This document shows, piece by piece, positions 8,601 to 20,733 of a stretch of 49,741 nt of DNA. The DNA is taken from contig JAPVWO010000080.1 in the NCBI GenBank assembly GCA_027493375.1, forward strand, positions 1 through 49,741, given 5' to 3'. The translations under genes and the position numbers were made by a program. Within the stretch, counting starts at the first letter, position 1. Each line of letters opens with the position of its first letter. This stretch comes from Candidatus Multivorans thiocomprendens (lineage in GTDB: Bacteria > Acidobacteriota > Thermoanaerobaculia > Multivoradales > Multivoraceae). The notes beneath the pieces were generated by a model. That model made no database searches and was not told the origin of the DNA. It worked only from the letters and a program-made list of their open reading frames with translations.

Positions 8601-9433
8601 ACCCAGGGTCCCTCGGCGGTGCGCGAACGGTGGATCTCGAGCGCGGAGAGGAGCAGGTTCTCGGCCCGCTGGAGCGGCAACTGCGTCTCCCGGTCGCACT
8701 GCGCGCTGTCCGGGTCGGGGTGCACCTCCAGGTAGAGGCCCGCGGCGCCGGCGGCCATGGCGGCCCGCGTCAGGGGTTCAGCGAAGCGGCGGTCGCCGCC
8801 GCTTTCCTTCTCCCGCGCTCCGGGAAGCTGCAGGGAGTGGGTCACGTCGTAGAGGACGGCGATCCCGTGCTCGTCCAGGATCCGGAAGCTCCGCATGTCG
8901 ACGACCAGGTTGTGGTAGCCGAACGAGCTGCCGCGCTCCGTGACGGCGACGCGGGCGTTGCCGGTCGCCCGCGCCTTGTCGACGGTCCTCGCCATGTCGG
9001 CGGGCGCCATGAACTGGCCCTTCTTGATCAGGAGGGCTCTGCCGGTGGCCGCGGCCTCGATCACCAGGTCGGTCTGCCGGCAGAGAAAGGCCGGGATCTG
9101 GAGCACTTCGCAGACTTCGGCGGCGGCGCCGCACTGGTTCGCCTCGTGGACGTCGGTCAGGACCGGGAGGCCGGTCGCCTCCTTGACCTCCCGCAGCGCG
9201 GCCAGGCCGTCGGCCAGACCGGGACCCCGGAAGCTGTCGCCGGAACTGCGGTTCGCCTTGTCGAAGGAGGACTTGAAGATCAGAGGCAGGCCCAGGCGAT
9301 GGCTCATCGCCTGCAGTTCCTGGCCGAAGCCGACCAGCCAGTCGCGGCCCTCGATCACGCAGGGGCCGGCGATCACCGGCAGCGCGCCGCCGCCGAGCGC
9401 GACCCCCGGCGCGAGCTCGAAGCCGTCCGCCAA
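8597..9433 (-). CDS. kdsA: Kdo-8-phosphate synthase KdsA, metal-dependent type
   Basis: KdsA condenses phosphoenolpyruvate with arabinose 5-phosphate to give Kdo-8-P. Signature segments are IAGPCVIEGRD, FKSSFDKANRSSGDSFRGPG, PAFLCRQTDLV, KKGQFMAP and TERGSSFGYHNLVVD. The cysteine in AGPC, the histidine in DVTHSLQLPG, the glutamate in YLEVHP and the aspartate in SAQCDRE match the four metal ligands of the Aquifex-type metalloenzyme; the non-metal E. coli type has Asn in place of the Cys. The product is 278 residues, usual length. It begins 7 bp after the pyrG stop and overlaps kdsD, so it is inside the operon. Confidence 0.95.
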   Translation of the reverse strand: MADGFELAPGVALGGGALPVIAGPCVIEGRDWLVGFGQELQAMSHRLGLPLIFKSSFDKANRSSGDSFRGPGLADGLAALREVKEATGLPVLTDVHEANQCGAAAEVCEVLQIPAFLCRQTDLVIEAAATGRALLIKKGQFMAPADMARTVDKARATGNARVAVTERGSSFGYHNLVVDMRSFRILDEHGIAVLYDVTHSLQLPGAREKESGGDRRFAEPLTRAAMAAGAAGLYLEVHPDPDSAQCDRETQLPLQRAENLLLSALEIHRSRTAEGPWV

Positions 9434-9440
9434 GACGTCC

Positions 9441-11932
<2,492 letters not shown>

Positions 11933-11937
11933 GGCCC

Positions 11938-11967
11938 ACACTACCCGCGCGCCGCGCCGGGGGTCAA
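11938..11967 (-). promoter_or_regulatory. Predicted promoter of the kdsB-pyrG-kdsA-kdsD-kdsC operon
   Basis: On the minus strand TTGACC (11962-11967) is followed after 18 bp by TAGTGT (11938-11943), then 5 nt, then the GTG of kdsB at 11932. The spacing and hexamers fit a housekeeping sigma promoter, and the short distance to the start codon predicts a leaderless transcript. Confidence 0.55.
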
Positions 11968-11992
11968 ACCGCGACGGCGTTAGGCTCGCAGC

Positions 11993-12895
11993 GTGAAGAG
12001 AACGCGTTCAGGCGCACTCGCCGTCTCGCTGCTTGTCGTCGGATTCGCGCAGCCGGCCTGCGTCAGCGCCCCGGCGCCGACCGGCGCGGCCGAGTGGATC
12101 TGGACCGACGACGCCTCTGCCGAGCCGGGACAGCCGGCGGTCTACGTGTTGTTGCGCGACTTCGAGTTGCCGGCGGCGCCCACTGAGGCGGCGCGGCTGT
12201 TCGTCGCCGCCGACCGCGAGTACGCGGTGCACCTGAACGGACACCAGATCGCCCGCGGCGCGTACCGGCGGGGCGAACCGATCGACGAGTTCCAGGTCGC
12301 CCACCTGTTGCGCGAGGGTTCGAACCGCCTGACGATCGAGGCACGGACGCCCCATGGCGACGGCGGCGTGCTCGCCGGCATCGAGCTCGCGGATGGCTCG
12401 ATGCCGGTGGTGACGGACGGCGACTGGCTGGTCCTCACTGACTGGGATCCCCGGCTGGTCAAGGGCGAGACCCCGCTCGCGGAAGCCGGCCCGATGCTCG
12501 GACCGGTTCGCGTCTGGGGACGGCCGCCGGTCGGCCGCTGGGGCCGCGTGAGCCGCGGCGAGCTGCAGAAACCCGATCGGATCTGGCGCTCGGCCGGCGC
12601 CTGGCGCATCGTCCACGTGACCGCGTCGCCAGGCCTCGAGATCGAGCCCGGATGGCGGTCGTCTCATCGGGTCGACTTCGGCCGGGAGGTGGCCGGCGTA
12701 CTCGAACTCGACTTTCGACCGGCGGCGGCCGAGATCCCGCGGGAACTGCGCGTCTGCCTGGCCGGCGACTGCGACCGACGGCCGCTGCTGCTGACTCCCG
12801 GCAGGCCCGCGTGGCGCGATTCGGCCCGGCGCAGCTTCGACACCGTGGTCGTTGCCGGCGTGCCCGGGTTGCGGGCTGTCCGGGCTCGGCGGTAG
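11993..12895 (+). CDS. Secreted lipoprotein with a rhamnosidase-N-like beta-sandwich
   Basis: The 300-residue protein begins at a GTG with a lipoprotein-type signal: basic MKRTRSG, hydrophobic LAVSLLVVGFA, then QPAC with the cysteine near residue 23. The mature part reads like a carbohydrate-binding beta-sandwich: WIWTDDASAEPGQPAVYVLLRDFELP, FVAADREYAVHLNGHQIARG and ANRLTIEA-type strands resemble the N-terminal domain found in bacterial alpha-L-rhamnosidases. No catalytic glycosidase domain follows; the frame ends in a low-information RAVRARR. So it may be a stand-alone binding protein or a truncated enzyme. A TAGGCT box ends 6 nt before the GTG. It is divergent from kdsB and converges with lolA. 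Function is not established. Confidence 0.72.
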   Translation: MKRTRSGALAVSLLVVGFAQPACVSAPAPTGAAEWIWTDDASAEPGQPAVYVLLRDFELPAAPTEAARLFVAADREYAVHLNGHQIARGAYRRGEPIDEFQVAHLLREGSNRLTIEARTPHGDGGVLAGIELADGSMPVVTDGDWLVLTDWDPRLVKGETPLAEAGPMLGPVRVWGRPPVGRWGRVSRGELQKPDRIWRSAGAWRIVHVTASPGLEIEPGWRSSHRVDFGREVAGVLELDFRPAAAEIPRELRVCLAGDCDRRPLLLTPGRPAWRDSARRSFDTVVVAGVPGLRAVRARR

Positions 12896-12900
12896 TCAGC

Positions 12901-12955
12901 GGTCGCCGCTTCGCGGCGCGGTTCCCATGGCCGCCTTCGGCGGCAGCCGGCGACC
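12901..12955. terminator. Bidirectional hairpin between convergent genes, carrying a repeated AGGTCGCCGGC motif
   Basis: GGTCGCCG at 12901-12908 pairs with CGGCGACC at 12948-12955, enclosing a GCCGCC-TTC-GGCGGC hairpin (12930-12944). It fills the gap between the lipoprotein gene and lolA, whose stops face each other, so it is a likely two-way terminator, although it lacks a long U-run. The AGGTCGCCGGC motif recurs in two other intergenic hairpins of the window. Confidence 0.5.
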
Positions 12956-12957
12956 TT

Positions 12958-13598
12958 CTACGGTTCTTCCCAGTCGATGCCCGCGGGCGGTTCGAAGCGG
13001 CCGGGCGGCGCGCCGGAGCGGTAGTCGCCGACCACGAACCGGTTCTCGTTGCGCTGTGCGTCGTGGTACGTCAGTTCCCGCAGCCGCTGGTCTTCGTCGA
13101 TAACCACTTGCACGAGGGCGACGTCTTCGCTCGGTTCGAGCGGCCGCAGGACGAGGCGCAGGCGGTTCCCTTCCGCCGTGTCCAACTCCGCCTCGTAACG
13201 GTCCCGGAGGTCGCTGGTGGTCAGCAGAAAGAAGTCGAGACCGGGCGCGGGCCGTTCAGAGAGGTCGTAGCGCTGGCCGACCGTCTCGCCCGGATTCCAG
13301 TGGTGGACCGTGCGCCCGCAGAGCAGGAACGCCTTCTCGAACGGCGGGTCGTAGTCCCAGCGCAGGCAGCCCGGGAGGTCGATGGCGAGGCTGCCGCGCT
13401 CGGTTTCCCCGTCCTCGGGCGCGAAGCCGAAGGGCACGAAGGTCTGCACGAAGCCGGCCGACAGGGGGCCCGAACCGTCAAGCGCCCGGCGGAAGTCGTC
13501 CACGACCTGCCAGGGGTCATCGACGGCCGGCGCCGGTGGAGCGGCGATGAGCGCGGCGGCCACGACGGCCGCCAGCGCCGCAGCCCGGACGGGTGACA

Positions 13599-13599
<1 letters not shown>
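12958..13599 (-). CDS. lolA: LolA-like outer-membrane lipoprotein carrier
   Basis: LolA ferries lipoproteins through the periplasm from the LolCDE exporter to the outer membrane. The 213-residue product has a signal peptide (MSPVRAAALAAVVAAALIAAPPAPA), then VVDDFRRALDGSGPLSAGFVQTFVP, ERGSLAIDLPGCLRWDYDPPFEKAFLLCGRTVHHWNP and FFLLTTSDL, matching the LolA half-barrel with its RWDY-like strand. The ATG overlaps the purH stop as ATGA, so it is translated with purH even though the functions differ. Together with the Kdo genes it supports a diderm envelope. A related photo-like or DUF4292 fold is possible but less likely. Confidence 0.85.
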
Positions 13600-15170
<1,571 letters not shown>

Positions 15171-15285
15171 CGGCGTCGGCGCAGCGTAGCACGCAGGATC
15201 CGCTGCCTTGCCCATTGCGCTTCCAGGTGCCAAGCTGTTAGAAACCTGCTCCATCGTGCGGCCCGCGTGCGGCCCGCGCGACGCT

Positions 15286-15361
15286 GCCCAGGTAGCTCAG
15301 TTGGTAGAGCACCTGACTGAAAATCAGGGTGTCGGTGGTTCGAATCCGCCCCTGGGCACCA
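15286..15361 (+). tRNA. tRNA-Phe (GAA), CCA encoded
   Basis: Cloverleaf with acceptor GCCCAGG/CCTGGGC, D arm GCTC/GAGC, anticodon loop CTGAAAA giving GAA, T arm with GGTTCGAATCC, discriminator A and encoded CCA at 15359-15361. It is the closest gene upstream of the large structured RNA, 221 nt away and on the same strand. Confidence 0.97.
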
Positions 15362-15545
15362 TGTCCGCGACCCGGTCAGGGCCCCCATTCCGGACCGCCG
15401 GCGCCGAGGATTCGGAGAATCCGCAGGTATTCCGCAGTGGCTTCCGGACCACCTCAACCGGCTCTCGGGGGCGGCAAGTGACGGCAAAGAAAACACTTAC
15501 GGCCGGGACGATCCGCTTGCCACGCCGCCGGCCGGAAATGCCGTC

Positions 15546-15575
15546 TTGACACACCCTTCACACGGCCTGTACGTT
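15546..15575 (+). promoter_or_regulatory. Promoter of the large structured RNA
   Basis: A consensus -35 TTGACA (15546-15551), an 18-bp spacer and a -10-like TACGTT (15570-15575) place the expected transcription start about 7 nt later, at 15582-15583. That is the first base of the 10-bp closing helix of the RNA, so the promoter and the RNA boundary were found independently and agree. Confidence 0.65.
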
Positions 15576-15582
15576 GTTTCGC

Positions 15583-16383
15583 GGATAGGGACTGTGACCA
15601 AGAATCGCATCCTGATCCACCGGTCCTGAGACGCGACCTTCGGATCGGAGCCTGAGAAGGGCGAAAGTCACGTTCGCGTGGTGGGCGCTCATCGAAGGTG
15701 AAGGTAGGAGGGTCACGACTCGGACGCCGGGCTCGGCGGCAGGAGCCGCTGGGAATTCGGGGACCCGGAGGCGCAAGCCAAAGGAAAATCGGATTCCACG
15801 CGAACCTTAGGTTCCTTGGGCTCCAGTCATCGAGTGGCTCCCGTGGCCGACAGTCTTCCCGGGAGCGGCGCCGAAGGGCGAAAGCCCGACGGAGACGTCA
15901 CTGGGAAGGCGGCTTCAGGGAAGCGGACGGCCGGAAAGTTGCCCGGCAGCAACGGAATGGCCGACCGGTAACTGAAGCGCCTCGTCGGCAGGCCCTACGG
16001 GGGCTTCGTCGTGAGACCCGACCAGTCGAGCGACGGAGTGCCCCGCAGGCGTCAGGTCGGCAGAGGCCAGGCTTCGGTGAGTCCCCGCGGCGGCGAGCCG
16101 CAGGGCGGCAGGCTCGGAGGCGCAAGCCAAGGAGTCGGTTGCCTGAGGCAAGACGCAGCGGACCGTTCGGCCGTCAGAGCCGAAGGGGTGATCGCAAGGG
16201 CGCAAGCTTGAGCGGAAGACCCGGAGGGGAAGACGAGCGAAGGGGAAGCCCGGCTGGTGGCGCGCTCGCGCTCCAAGACCCATGCCCGCCAAGCTGTAGA
16301 GGTCCGAGAGATGCGAACGGTGGGGTGAGAGGCTGAGGTCGATTCGGGCGAAACTCCTGAAGCGGTCCCTATCCTCTTTTTTT
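15583..16383 (+). ncRNA. Large (~800 nt) structured non-coding RNA, family not identified
   Basis: The two ends are exactly complementary: 15583-15592 (GGATAGGGAC) pairs with 16365-16374 (GTCCCTATCC), followed at once by TCTTTTTTT. Inside there are many local helices: GTGACC 15594-15599 with GGTCAC 15711-15716; CACG-TTCG-CGTG 15669-15680; GCCG-GGCT-CGGC 15726-15737; GGAGCC 15742-15747 with GGCTCC 15819-15824; GGC-GCAA-GCC 15770-15779; GAACC-TTA-GGTTC 15802-15814; GCTCCCG 15837-15843 with CGGGAGC 15860-15866; GGGC-GAAA-GCCC 15876-15887; an 11-bp helix 15907-15918 with 15972-15982 (one bulge) enclosing CGGCC/GGCCG and GTTGC/GCAAC; GCGGC/GCCGC 16087-16101; TTGCC-TGA-GGCAA 16139-16151; TTCGGC/GCCGAA 16166-16184. 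GNRA and UUCG loops recur. Apparent reading frames here are Arg/Gly-rich and unlike protein. RNase P, tmRNA and group II intron signatures were looked for and not seen. Size and tRNA proximity recall GOLLD and ROOL RNAs, but identity is unproven. Confidence 0.8.
16365..16383 (+). terminator. 3' end of the structured RNA: closing-helix strand plus U-run
   Basis: GTCCCTATCC, the 3' strand of the closing helix, runs directly into TCTTTTTTT, the longest T-run in this GC-rich window. The helix partner is almost 800 nt upstream, so termination may rely on the long-range stem or on local structure. Confidence 0.55.
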
Positions 16384-16656
16384 GGCCCGGCGGAAACCTA
16401 GCACGGTTCGCCCGTAAGTGCAACTCTGCCAGTAACTTACAGGGTATCGCCCCGGCCGGATCGAGGGCGGCGGTCGACATGAACCGCCCTCCGGCGGTCA
16501 GACACTGGTCAGCCAAGCGTCACGCATCGGACGGAATGGTCCGAACGTAGAGTCCTTTAGAGTTATCGAAAACTCGGGTCCGGTCCCGCGCTCGCGGCGG
16601 CCGGCCTCCCGGCGCAGGGAACGTTTCGCCCCACGTAGAAGTCGAGAAGCCAGCCC
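16384..16656. other. Intergenic stretch between the structured RNA and the CadC-like gene
   Basis: No gene is seen. It holds an inverted repeat GTAAGT (16414-16419) / ACTTAC (16435-16440), a compact hairpin ACCGCC-CTCC-GGCGGT (16483-16498) and a locally AT-rich patch around 16553-16572 that could contain the promoter of the downstream regulator. None is conclusive. Confidence 0.4.
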
Positions 16657-17622
16657 ATGCAGCGCGGTAAAGGCACGTCGCGAAAGGCAGCGCCCAAGCG
16701 CGGCAAGCGCCGGGTCAACGCCCGCGGCCAGCCGCGCCGCCTGCGTTTCGGGAACTTCGAGTTCGATCCCGAGACGCTCGAACTGCACGGCGACAGTGAG
16801 ACGATTCGACTCCAGCCCCAGCCCGCCAGGCTGCTTCACCTGCTGATCGCCAGCCGCGGCGCCGTCGTGTCGCGCGAGGCGGTTCGGCGCCATCTCTGGC
16901 CGGACGAGATCCACGTCGAGTTCGACCAGAGCATGAACTCCTGCGTCAAGCGCATTCGGGTGGCGCTCGGGGATAGCGCGGAGGCTCCCCGCTACATCGA
17001 AACGCTCCCCCGCATCGGCTATCGATTCCTGCAGCCCGTGATGGAAGTCCGGGAAGGCGAGCCGCCGCTCCCGCCCGTGCGGACCGCCCCGACCGTCCCG
17101 GCTCCCCGTCCACGGTCGCGGTCCCGACGGGTCGCGGCCGCGGTGCTCGCCGCGGTGGGAACAACCGCCGGCATCACCCTCACGGTTCTGGCCTGGCCCG
17201 CCCTGAACTCCGGGCCGCGCGCCGCCGACGAGCCGCCGCGCCAGGTACTGGCAGTCCTTCCCTTCGCCGCCCTCGAGAACTGGGCCGGCGCCGAGCTCTT
17301 CCGCCAGACCCTGGCCCAGGAGCTCATCACGTCGCTCGCCCGCCAGGGCTCGCCGAACCTCGCTGTCGTGGCCCAGGACGACGAACCCGACGTGGATACC
17401 GGCGGGGCGGCGCCCGGCATCCATGCCGACTTCCTCCTCGACGGCCGCGTTCAGCGCGAAGAGGGCACCCTGCGGGTGTGGGCGCGCCTGCTGCTCGCGA
17501 AGGACGGCACCGTGCTGTGGACCGAGGCGTACGACGGCGCGGAGGACGAGATGCTCGTCTTCCAGACCGAAGTGAGCGCCCGGATCGGCGACGCCGTCCT
17601 CGGGCGGTTGGCGCAGCTCTAG
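16657..17622 (+). CDS. CadC/ToxR-like membrane regulator: winged helix, membrane helix, TolB-like periplasmic domain
   Basis: The 321-residue protein has an Arg/Lys-rich N-terminus, then an OmpR-type winged helix (about residues 28-130): LRFGNFEFDPETLELHG, LQPQPARLLHLLIASRGAVVSREAVRRHLWP, FDQSMNSCVKRIRVALGD and the wing ending PRIGYRFLQP. One membrane helix follows (AAAVLAAVGTTAGITLTVLAW, about 168-190), then a periplasmic domain with VLAVLPFAAL and ADFLLDGRVQREEGTLRVWARLL, the pattern of TolB-N/FlgO-like domains. Such proteins couple an outer signal to DNA binding without phosphorylation. Targets are unknown; the structured RNA and aat-ychF operon are neighbours. Its stop shares the bases CTAG with the stop of aat on the other strand. 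Confidence 0.86.
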   Translation: MQRGKGTSRKAAPKRGKRRVNARGQPRRLRFGNFEFDPETLELHGDSETIRLQPQPARLLHLLIASRGAVVSREAVRRHLWPDEIHVEFDQSMNSCVKRIRVALGDSAEAPRYIETLPRIGYRFLQPVMEVREGEPPLPPVRTAPTVPAPRPRSRSRRVAAAVLAAVGTTAGITLTVLAWPALNSGPRAADEPPRQVLAVLPFAALENWAGAELFRQTLAQELITSLARQGSPNLAVVAQDDEPDVDTGGAAPGIHADFLLDGRVQREEGTLRVWARLLLAKDGTVLWTEAYDGAEDEMLVFQTEVSARIGDAVLGRLAQL

Positions 17623-18314
17623 TTCCGCCAGGAGCCGGGGCGGCCGGGTAGTTCGGCGGCCGCCGCCAGTTCTCTCAGGAATCGCGTTCGCGCGACCTCC
17701 CCGGCCCCGAAGCGCAGGAGATGCTCGGTGACCTGCTGGCAATCGATGAAGGCGAAACCCCAGCTCCGCAACCGGTCGACGAGGTAAACGAGGGCCACCT
17801 TGGACGCGTTCGACTGCCGCGCGAACATCGACTCGCCGAAGAACGCGCCACCCACCGCGACCCCGTAGAGGCCGCCGGCCAGTTCGCCGTCCGCGAGACA
17901 CTCGACCGAGTGAGCGAATCCTCCGCGGTGCAGGCGATCGAACGCATCGATCAGAGGCCGGGTGATCCAGGTGCCCGGCCGGCCCGGACGGTCGCCGGCG
18001 CAGGCGGTCATGACCTCACGGAAGCGCGTGTCGACAGTGACCTCGAAGCGACCGCGCCGCAGCTCCTTGCGGAGGCTCCGCGACACCCGGAACCGCTCCG
18101 GATAGAGCACCAGCCGCGGGTCGGGCGAGAACCAGAGCATGGGTCCGTCGGGGCCCAGGAGCGGCCAGGGGAAGATGCCCGCCCGGTACGCGGCCAGCAC
18201 GCGCTCCGGTTCGAGGTCGCCGCCGACCGCCAGCAAGCCGCTGGGATCCGCCAGCTCCGGAGGCGGGAAGTCCAGGCTCCGTTCGTCGAGCTGGAAGGGG
18301 CCCCGCCGGTTCAT
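17619..18314 (-). CDS. aat: Leucyl/phenylalanyl-tRNA--protein transferase
   Basis: Aat adds Leu or Phe to proteins with N-terminal Lys or Arg, marking them for ClpAP by the N-end rule. Signatures: FPPPELADPSGLLAVGGDL near the start, AYRAGIFPWPL, WFSPDPRLVL, AYxxLHRGGFAHSVE-type FDRLHRGGFAHSVE, GGLYGVAVGGAFFGESMF and IDCQQVTEHLLRFGA. The 231-residue length is normal. It is the third gene of the SGNH-ychF-aat run, with gaps of 12 and 10 bp, all on the minus strand. Confidence 0.96.
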   Translation of the reverse strand: MNRRGPFQLDERSLDFPPPELADPSGLLAVGGDLEPERVLAAYRAGIFPWPLLGPDGPMLWFSPDPRLVLYPERFRVSRSLRKELRRGRFEVTVDTRFREVMTACAGDRPGRPGTWITRPLIDAFDRLHRGGFAHSVECLADGELAGGLYGVAVGGAFFGESMFARQSNASKVALVYLVDRLRSWGFAFIDCQQVTEHLLRFGAGEVARTRFLRELAAAAELPGRPGSWRN

Positions 18315-18324
18315 CGCCGGCAGC

Positions 18325-19389
<1,065 letters not shown>

Positions 19390-19401
19390 CCGCCGCGCCT
19401 T

Positions 19402-20580
19402 TCAGACGCCGGCGCCGAAGTTGGCGGCGAGGACAGCCAGGTCCTCGCCGTCGACCTGGCCGCTGCCGTCGAGGTCGGCGTCGGCGTCGTAGCGCCGCGA
19501 CCTGGCGCCGGCGCCGAACGCCAGGCCGAGACGGACCAGATCCGAGCCGGTGACCCGTCCGTCCCGGTCCACGTCGCCCCGCGGAATGAGCGCACCGTCG
19601 ACCTGGAAGCGGCCGAGCAGGCGGTTGTAGACGTTACCGCTCCGGTCCCACGCGCGCAGGGTCATCGCGACCACGCCGCTCAAGGGGACGGGCGGTTCGT
19701 AACTCCAGTGCAGGCGCCGCCCACCGTCGTCCACGACGGGGGCCGGCGCGGGTGCGCCGCCGACCACAAGAACTGCCGACCCTTCCACGATCTCGCTGCC
19801 GAAGTCCGTCATCTCCACTTCCACCGCGGCGTCGGCCGGGACCCGACTCGCGCCGTGCGCCGGCTCGAGTCGGGTCGGCACGGGCGGCACGGTATCCGTC
19901 CCAAGGAGTACGTCCGCGAAGACCGCCGCCAGCAGGTCGTAACCCGGTCCGTTCGGGTGTCCCACGGGGTCCTCCTCGCCCGCGTAGTAGTACTCCCGGA
20001 ACAGCCGCGACCGGGTACTGAACGCCTCGAACGGATCGACCAGGCCGCGGCCGCGCTCCGCGGCCAGCCGCCGGATCGCCTGAACGAGGTCCTGGTTCTC
20101 CACGTTGTTCGGATCGAAACGGGCATTCAGCAGGCGGGGAATCAACGTCGCGTGGTACGGCGTCCGGCCGGCCTCGGCCGCCCGCGAGGCCATCCGGTCC
20201 AGGTTGAACAGGGTGGTCTCCGGCGAGATTCCGCGGCTGATGTCGTTCGTGCCTTCCATCAGCAGCAGGCAGTCGCCGGGCTCGGCGAGCACTCCGTCGA
20301 TGCGGGCCAGTCCCTCCGGCGTCCGCTCGGCGCCCACGCCGCGGTTGTCGACGGCGAGCCCGGGAACCAGTTCCTCCAGGCGCGGCGGGTAGCCGGGCGC
20401 CTCCCGCTCCGGATCGTCGCCCACGCCGGCCGTGATGCTGTCGCCGAACGCCTTGCAGTGGTCAGGCGTCTGCGCCGTTGCCCCCACGCCGCAAACGACC
20501 ACGGCCACAGTGGTCGCGACGGCGAGCCGGAGCGCCCGCGGGTGGATTCCACGGATCCCGAGGAAGGTGTTACCGGCCAA
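19402..20580 (-). CDS. Secreted SGNH/GDSL hydrolase with a C-terminal dockerin-like repeat pair
   Basis: After a signal peptide (LRLAVATTVAVVVCGVGATAQ) the catalytic domain shows block I FGDSITAGVGDD, block III-like EGTNDISRG and block V DPVGHPNGPGYDLLA with the catalytic Asp-His pair, as in SGNH esterases. Around residues 215-310 there is an Ig-like region (PPVPTRLEPAHGASRVP, VVAMTLRAWDRSGNVYN). The C-terminus holds two EF-hand-like calcium loops, GDVDRDGRVTGSDLVRLG and ADLDGSGQVDGEDLAVLA, the dockerin type I pattern. Substrate is unknown, probably an acylated sugar. The start is a TTG at 20580; a TAGGAT box lies 8 nt upstream. It heads the operon with ychF and aat, an odd partner for housekeeping genes. 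Confidence 0.82.
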   Translation of the reverse strand: MAGNTFLGIRGIHPRALRLAVATTVAVVVCGVGATAQTPDHCKAFGDSITAGVGDDPEREAPGYPPRLEELVPGLAVDNRGVGAERTPEGLARIDGVLAEPGDCLLLMEGTNDISRGISPETTLFNLDRMASRAAEAGRTPYHATLIPRLLNARFDPNNVENQDLVQAIRRLAAERGRGLVDPFEAFSTRSRLFREYYYAGEEDPVGHPNGPGYDLLAAVFADVLLGTDTVPPVPTRLEPAHGASRVPADAAVEVEMTDFGSEIVEGSAVLVVGGAPAPAPVVDDGGRRLHWSYEPPVPLSGVVAMTLRAWDRSGNVYNRLLGRFQVDGALIPRGDVDRDGRVTGSDLVRLGLAFGAGARSRRYDADADLDGSGQVDGEDLAVLAANFGAGV

Positions 20581-20662
20581 GGGTCGCCATCCTACAAAGC
20601 GCCGCCTCCGGACCGTTGTCCGGACCGTCCCATGGGTTTCTTCCTTCTCGTTTATCTGCTAT

Positions 20663-20678
20663 TGTGCATGTTTGCACA
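20663..20678. promoter_or_regulatory. Palindrome upstream of the 20734 secreted-protein gene
   Basis: TGTGCA-TGTT-TGCACA is a perfect inverted repeat inside the only AT-rich stretch between the divergent SGNH and secreted-protein genes. A CATACT hexamer starting at 20676 could be a -10. The repeat looks like an operator for a dimeric regulator; none is assigned. Confidence 0.4.
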
Positions 20679-20733
20679 TACTGTCAGTCTTCCTTGGACT
20701 CGAGCCCAGCGCGCCCTTGAGGAGAAGAACGGA

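Noticed and set aside
15698..16336. A 212-residue frame inside the structured RNA
   Set aside because: Its composition (Arg/Gly/Arg runs) follows from GGCGCAAGCC-type hairpins; there is no Shine-Dalgarno site and no recognisable domain.
15583..16383. Structured RNA as RNase P RNA, tmRNA or a group II intron
   Set aside because: No GAGGAAAGTCC-type P4 core, no tRNA-like ends with a tag frame, no domain V/VI motif and no reverse transcriptase.
15494..16420. 9-bp inverted repeats CACTTACGG / CCGTAAGTG flanking the structured RNA
   Set aside because: They could be transposon ends, but there is no transposase, no target duplication, and a 9-bp match within about 1 kb is expected by chance.
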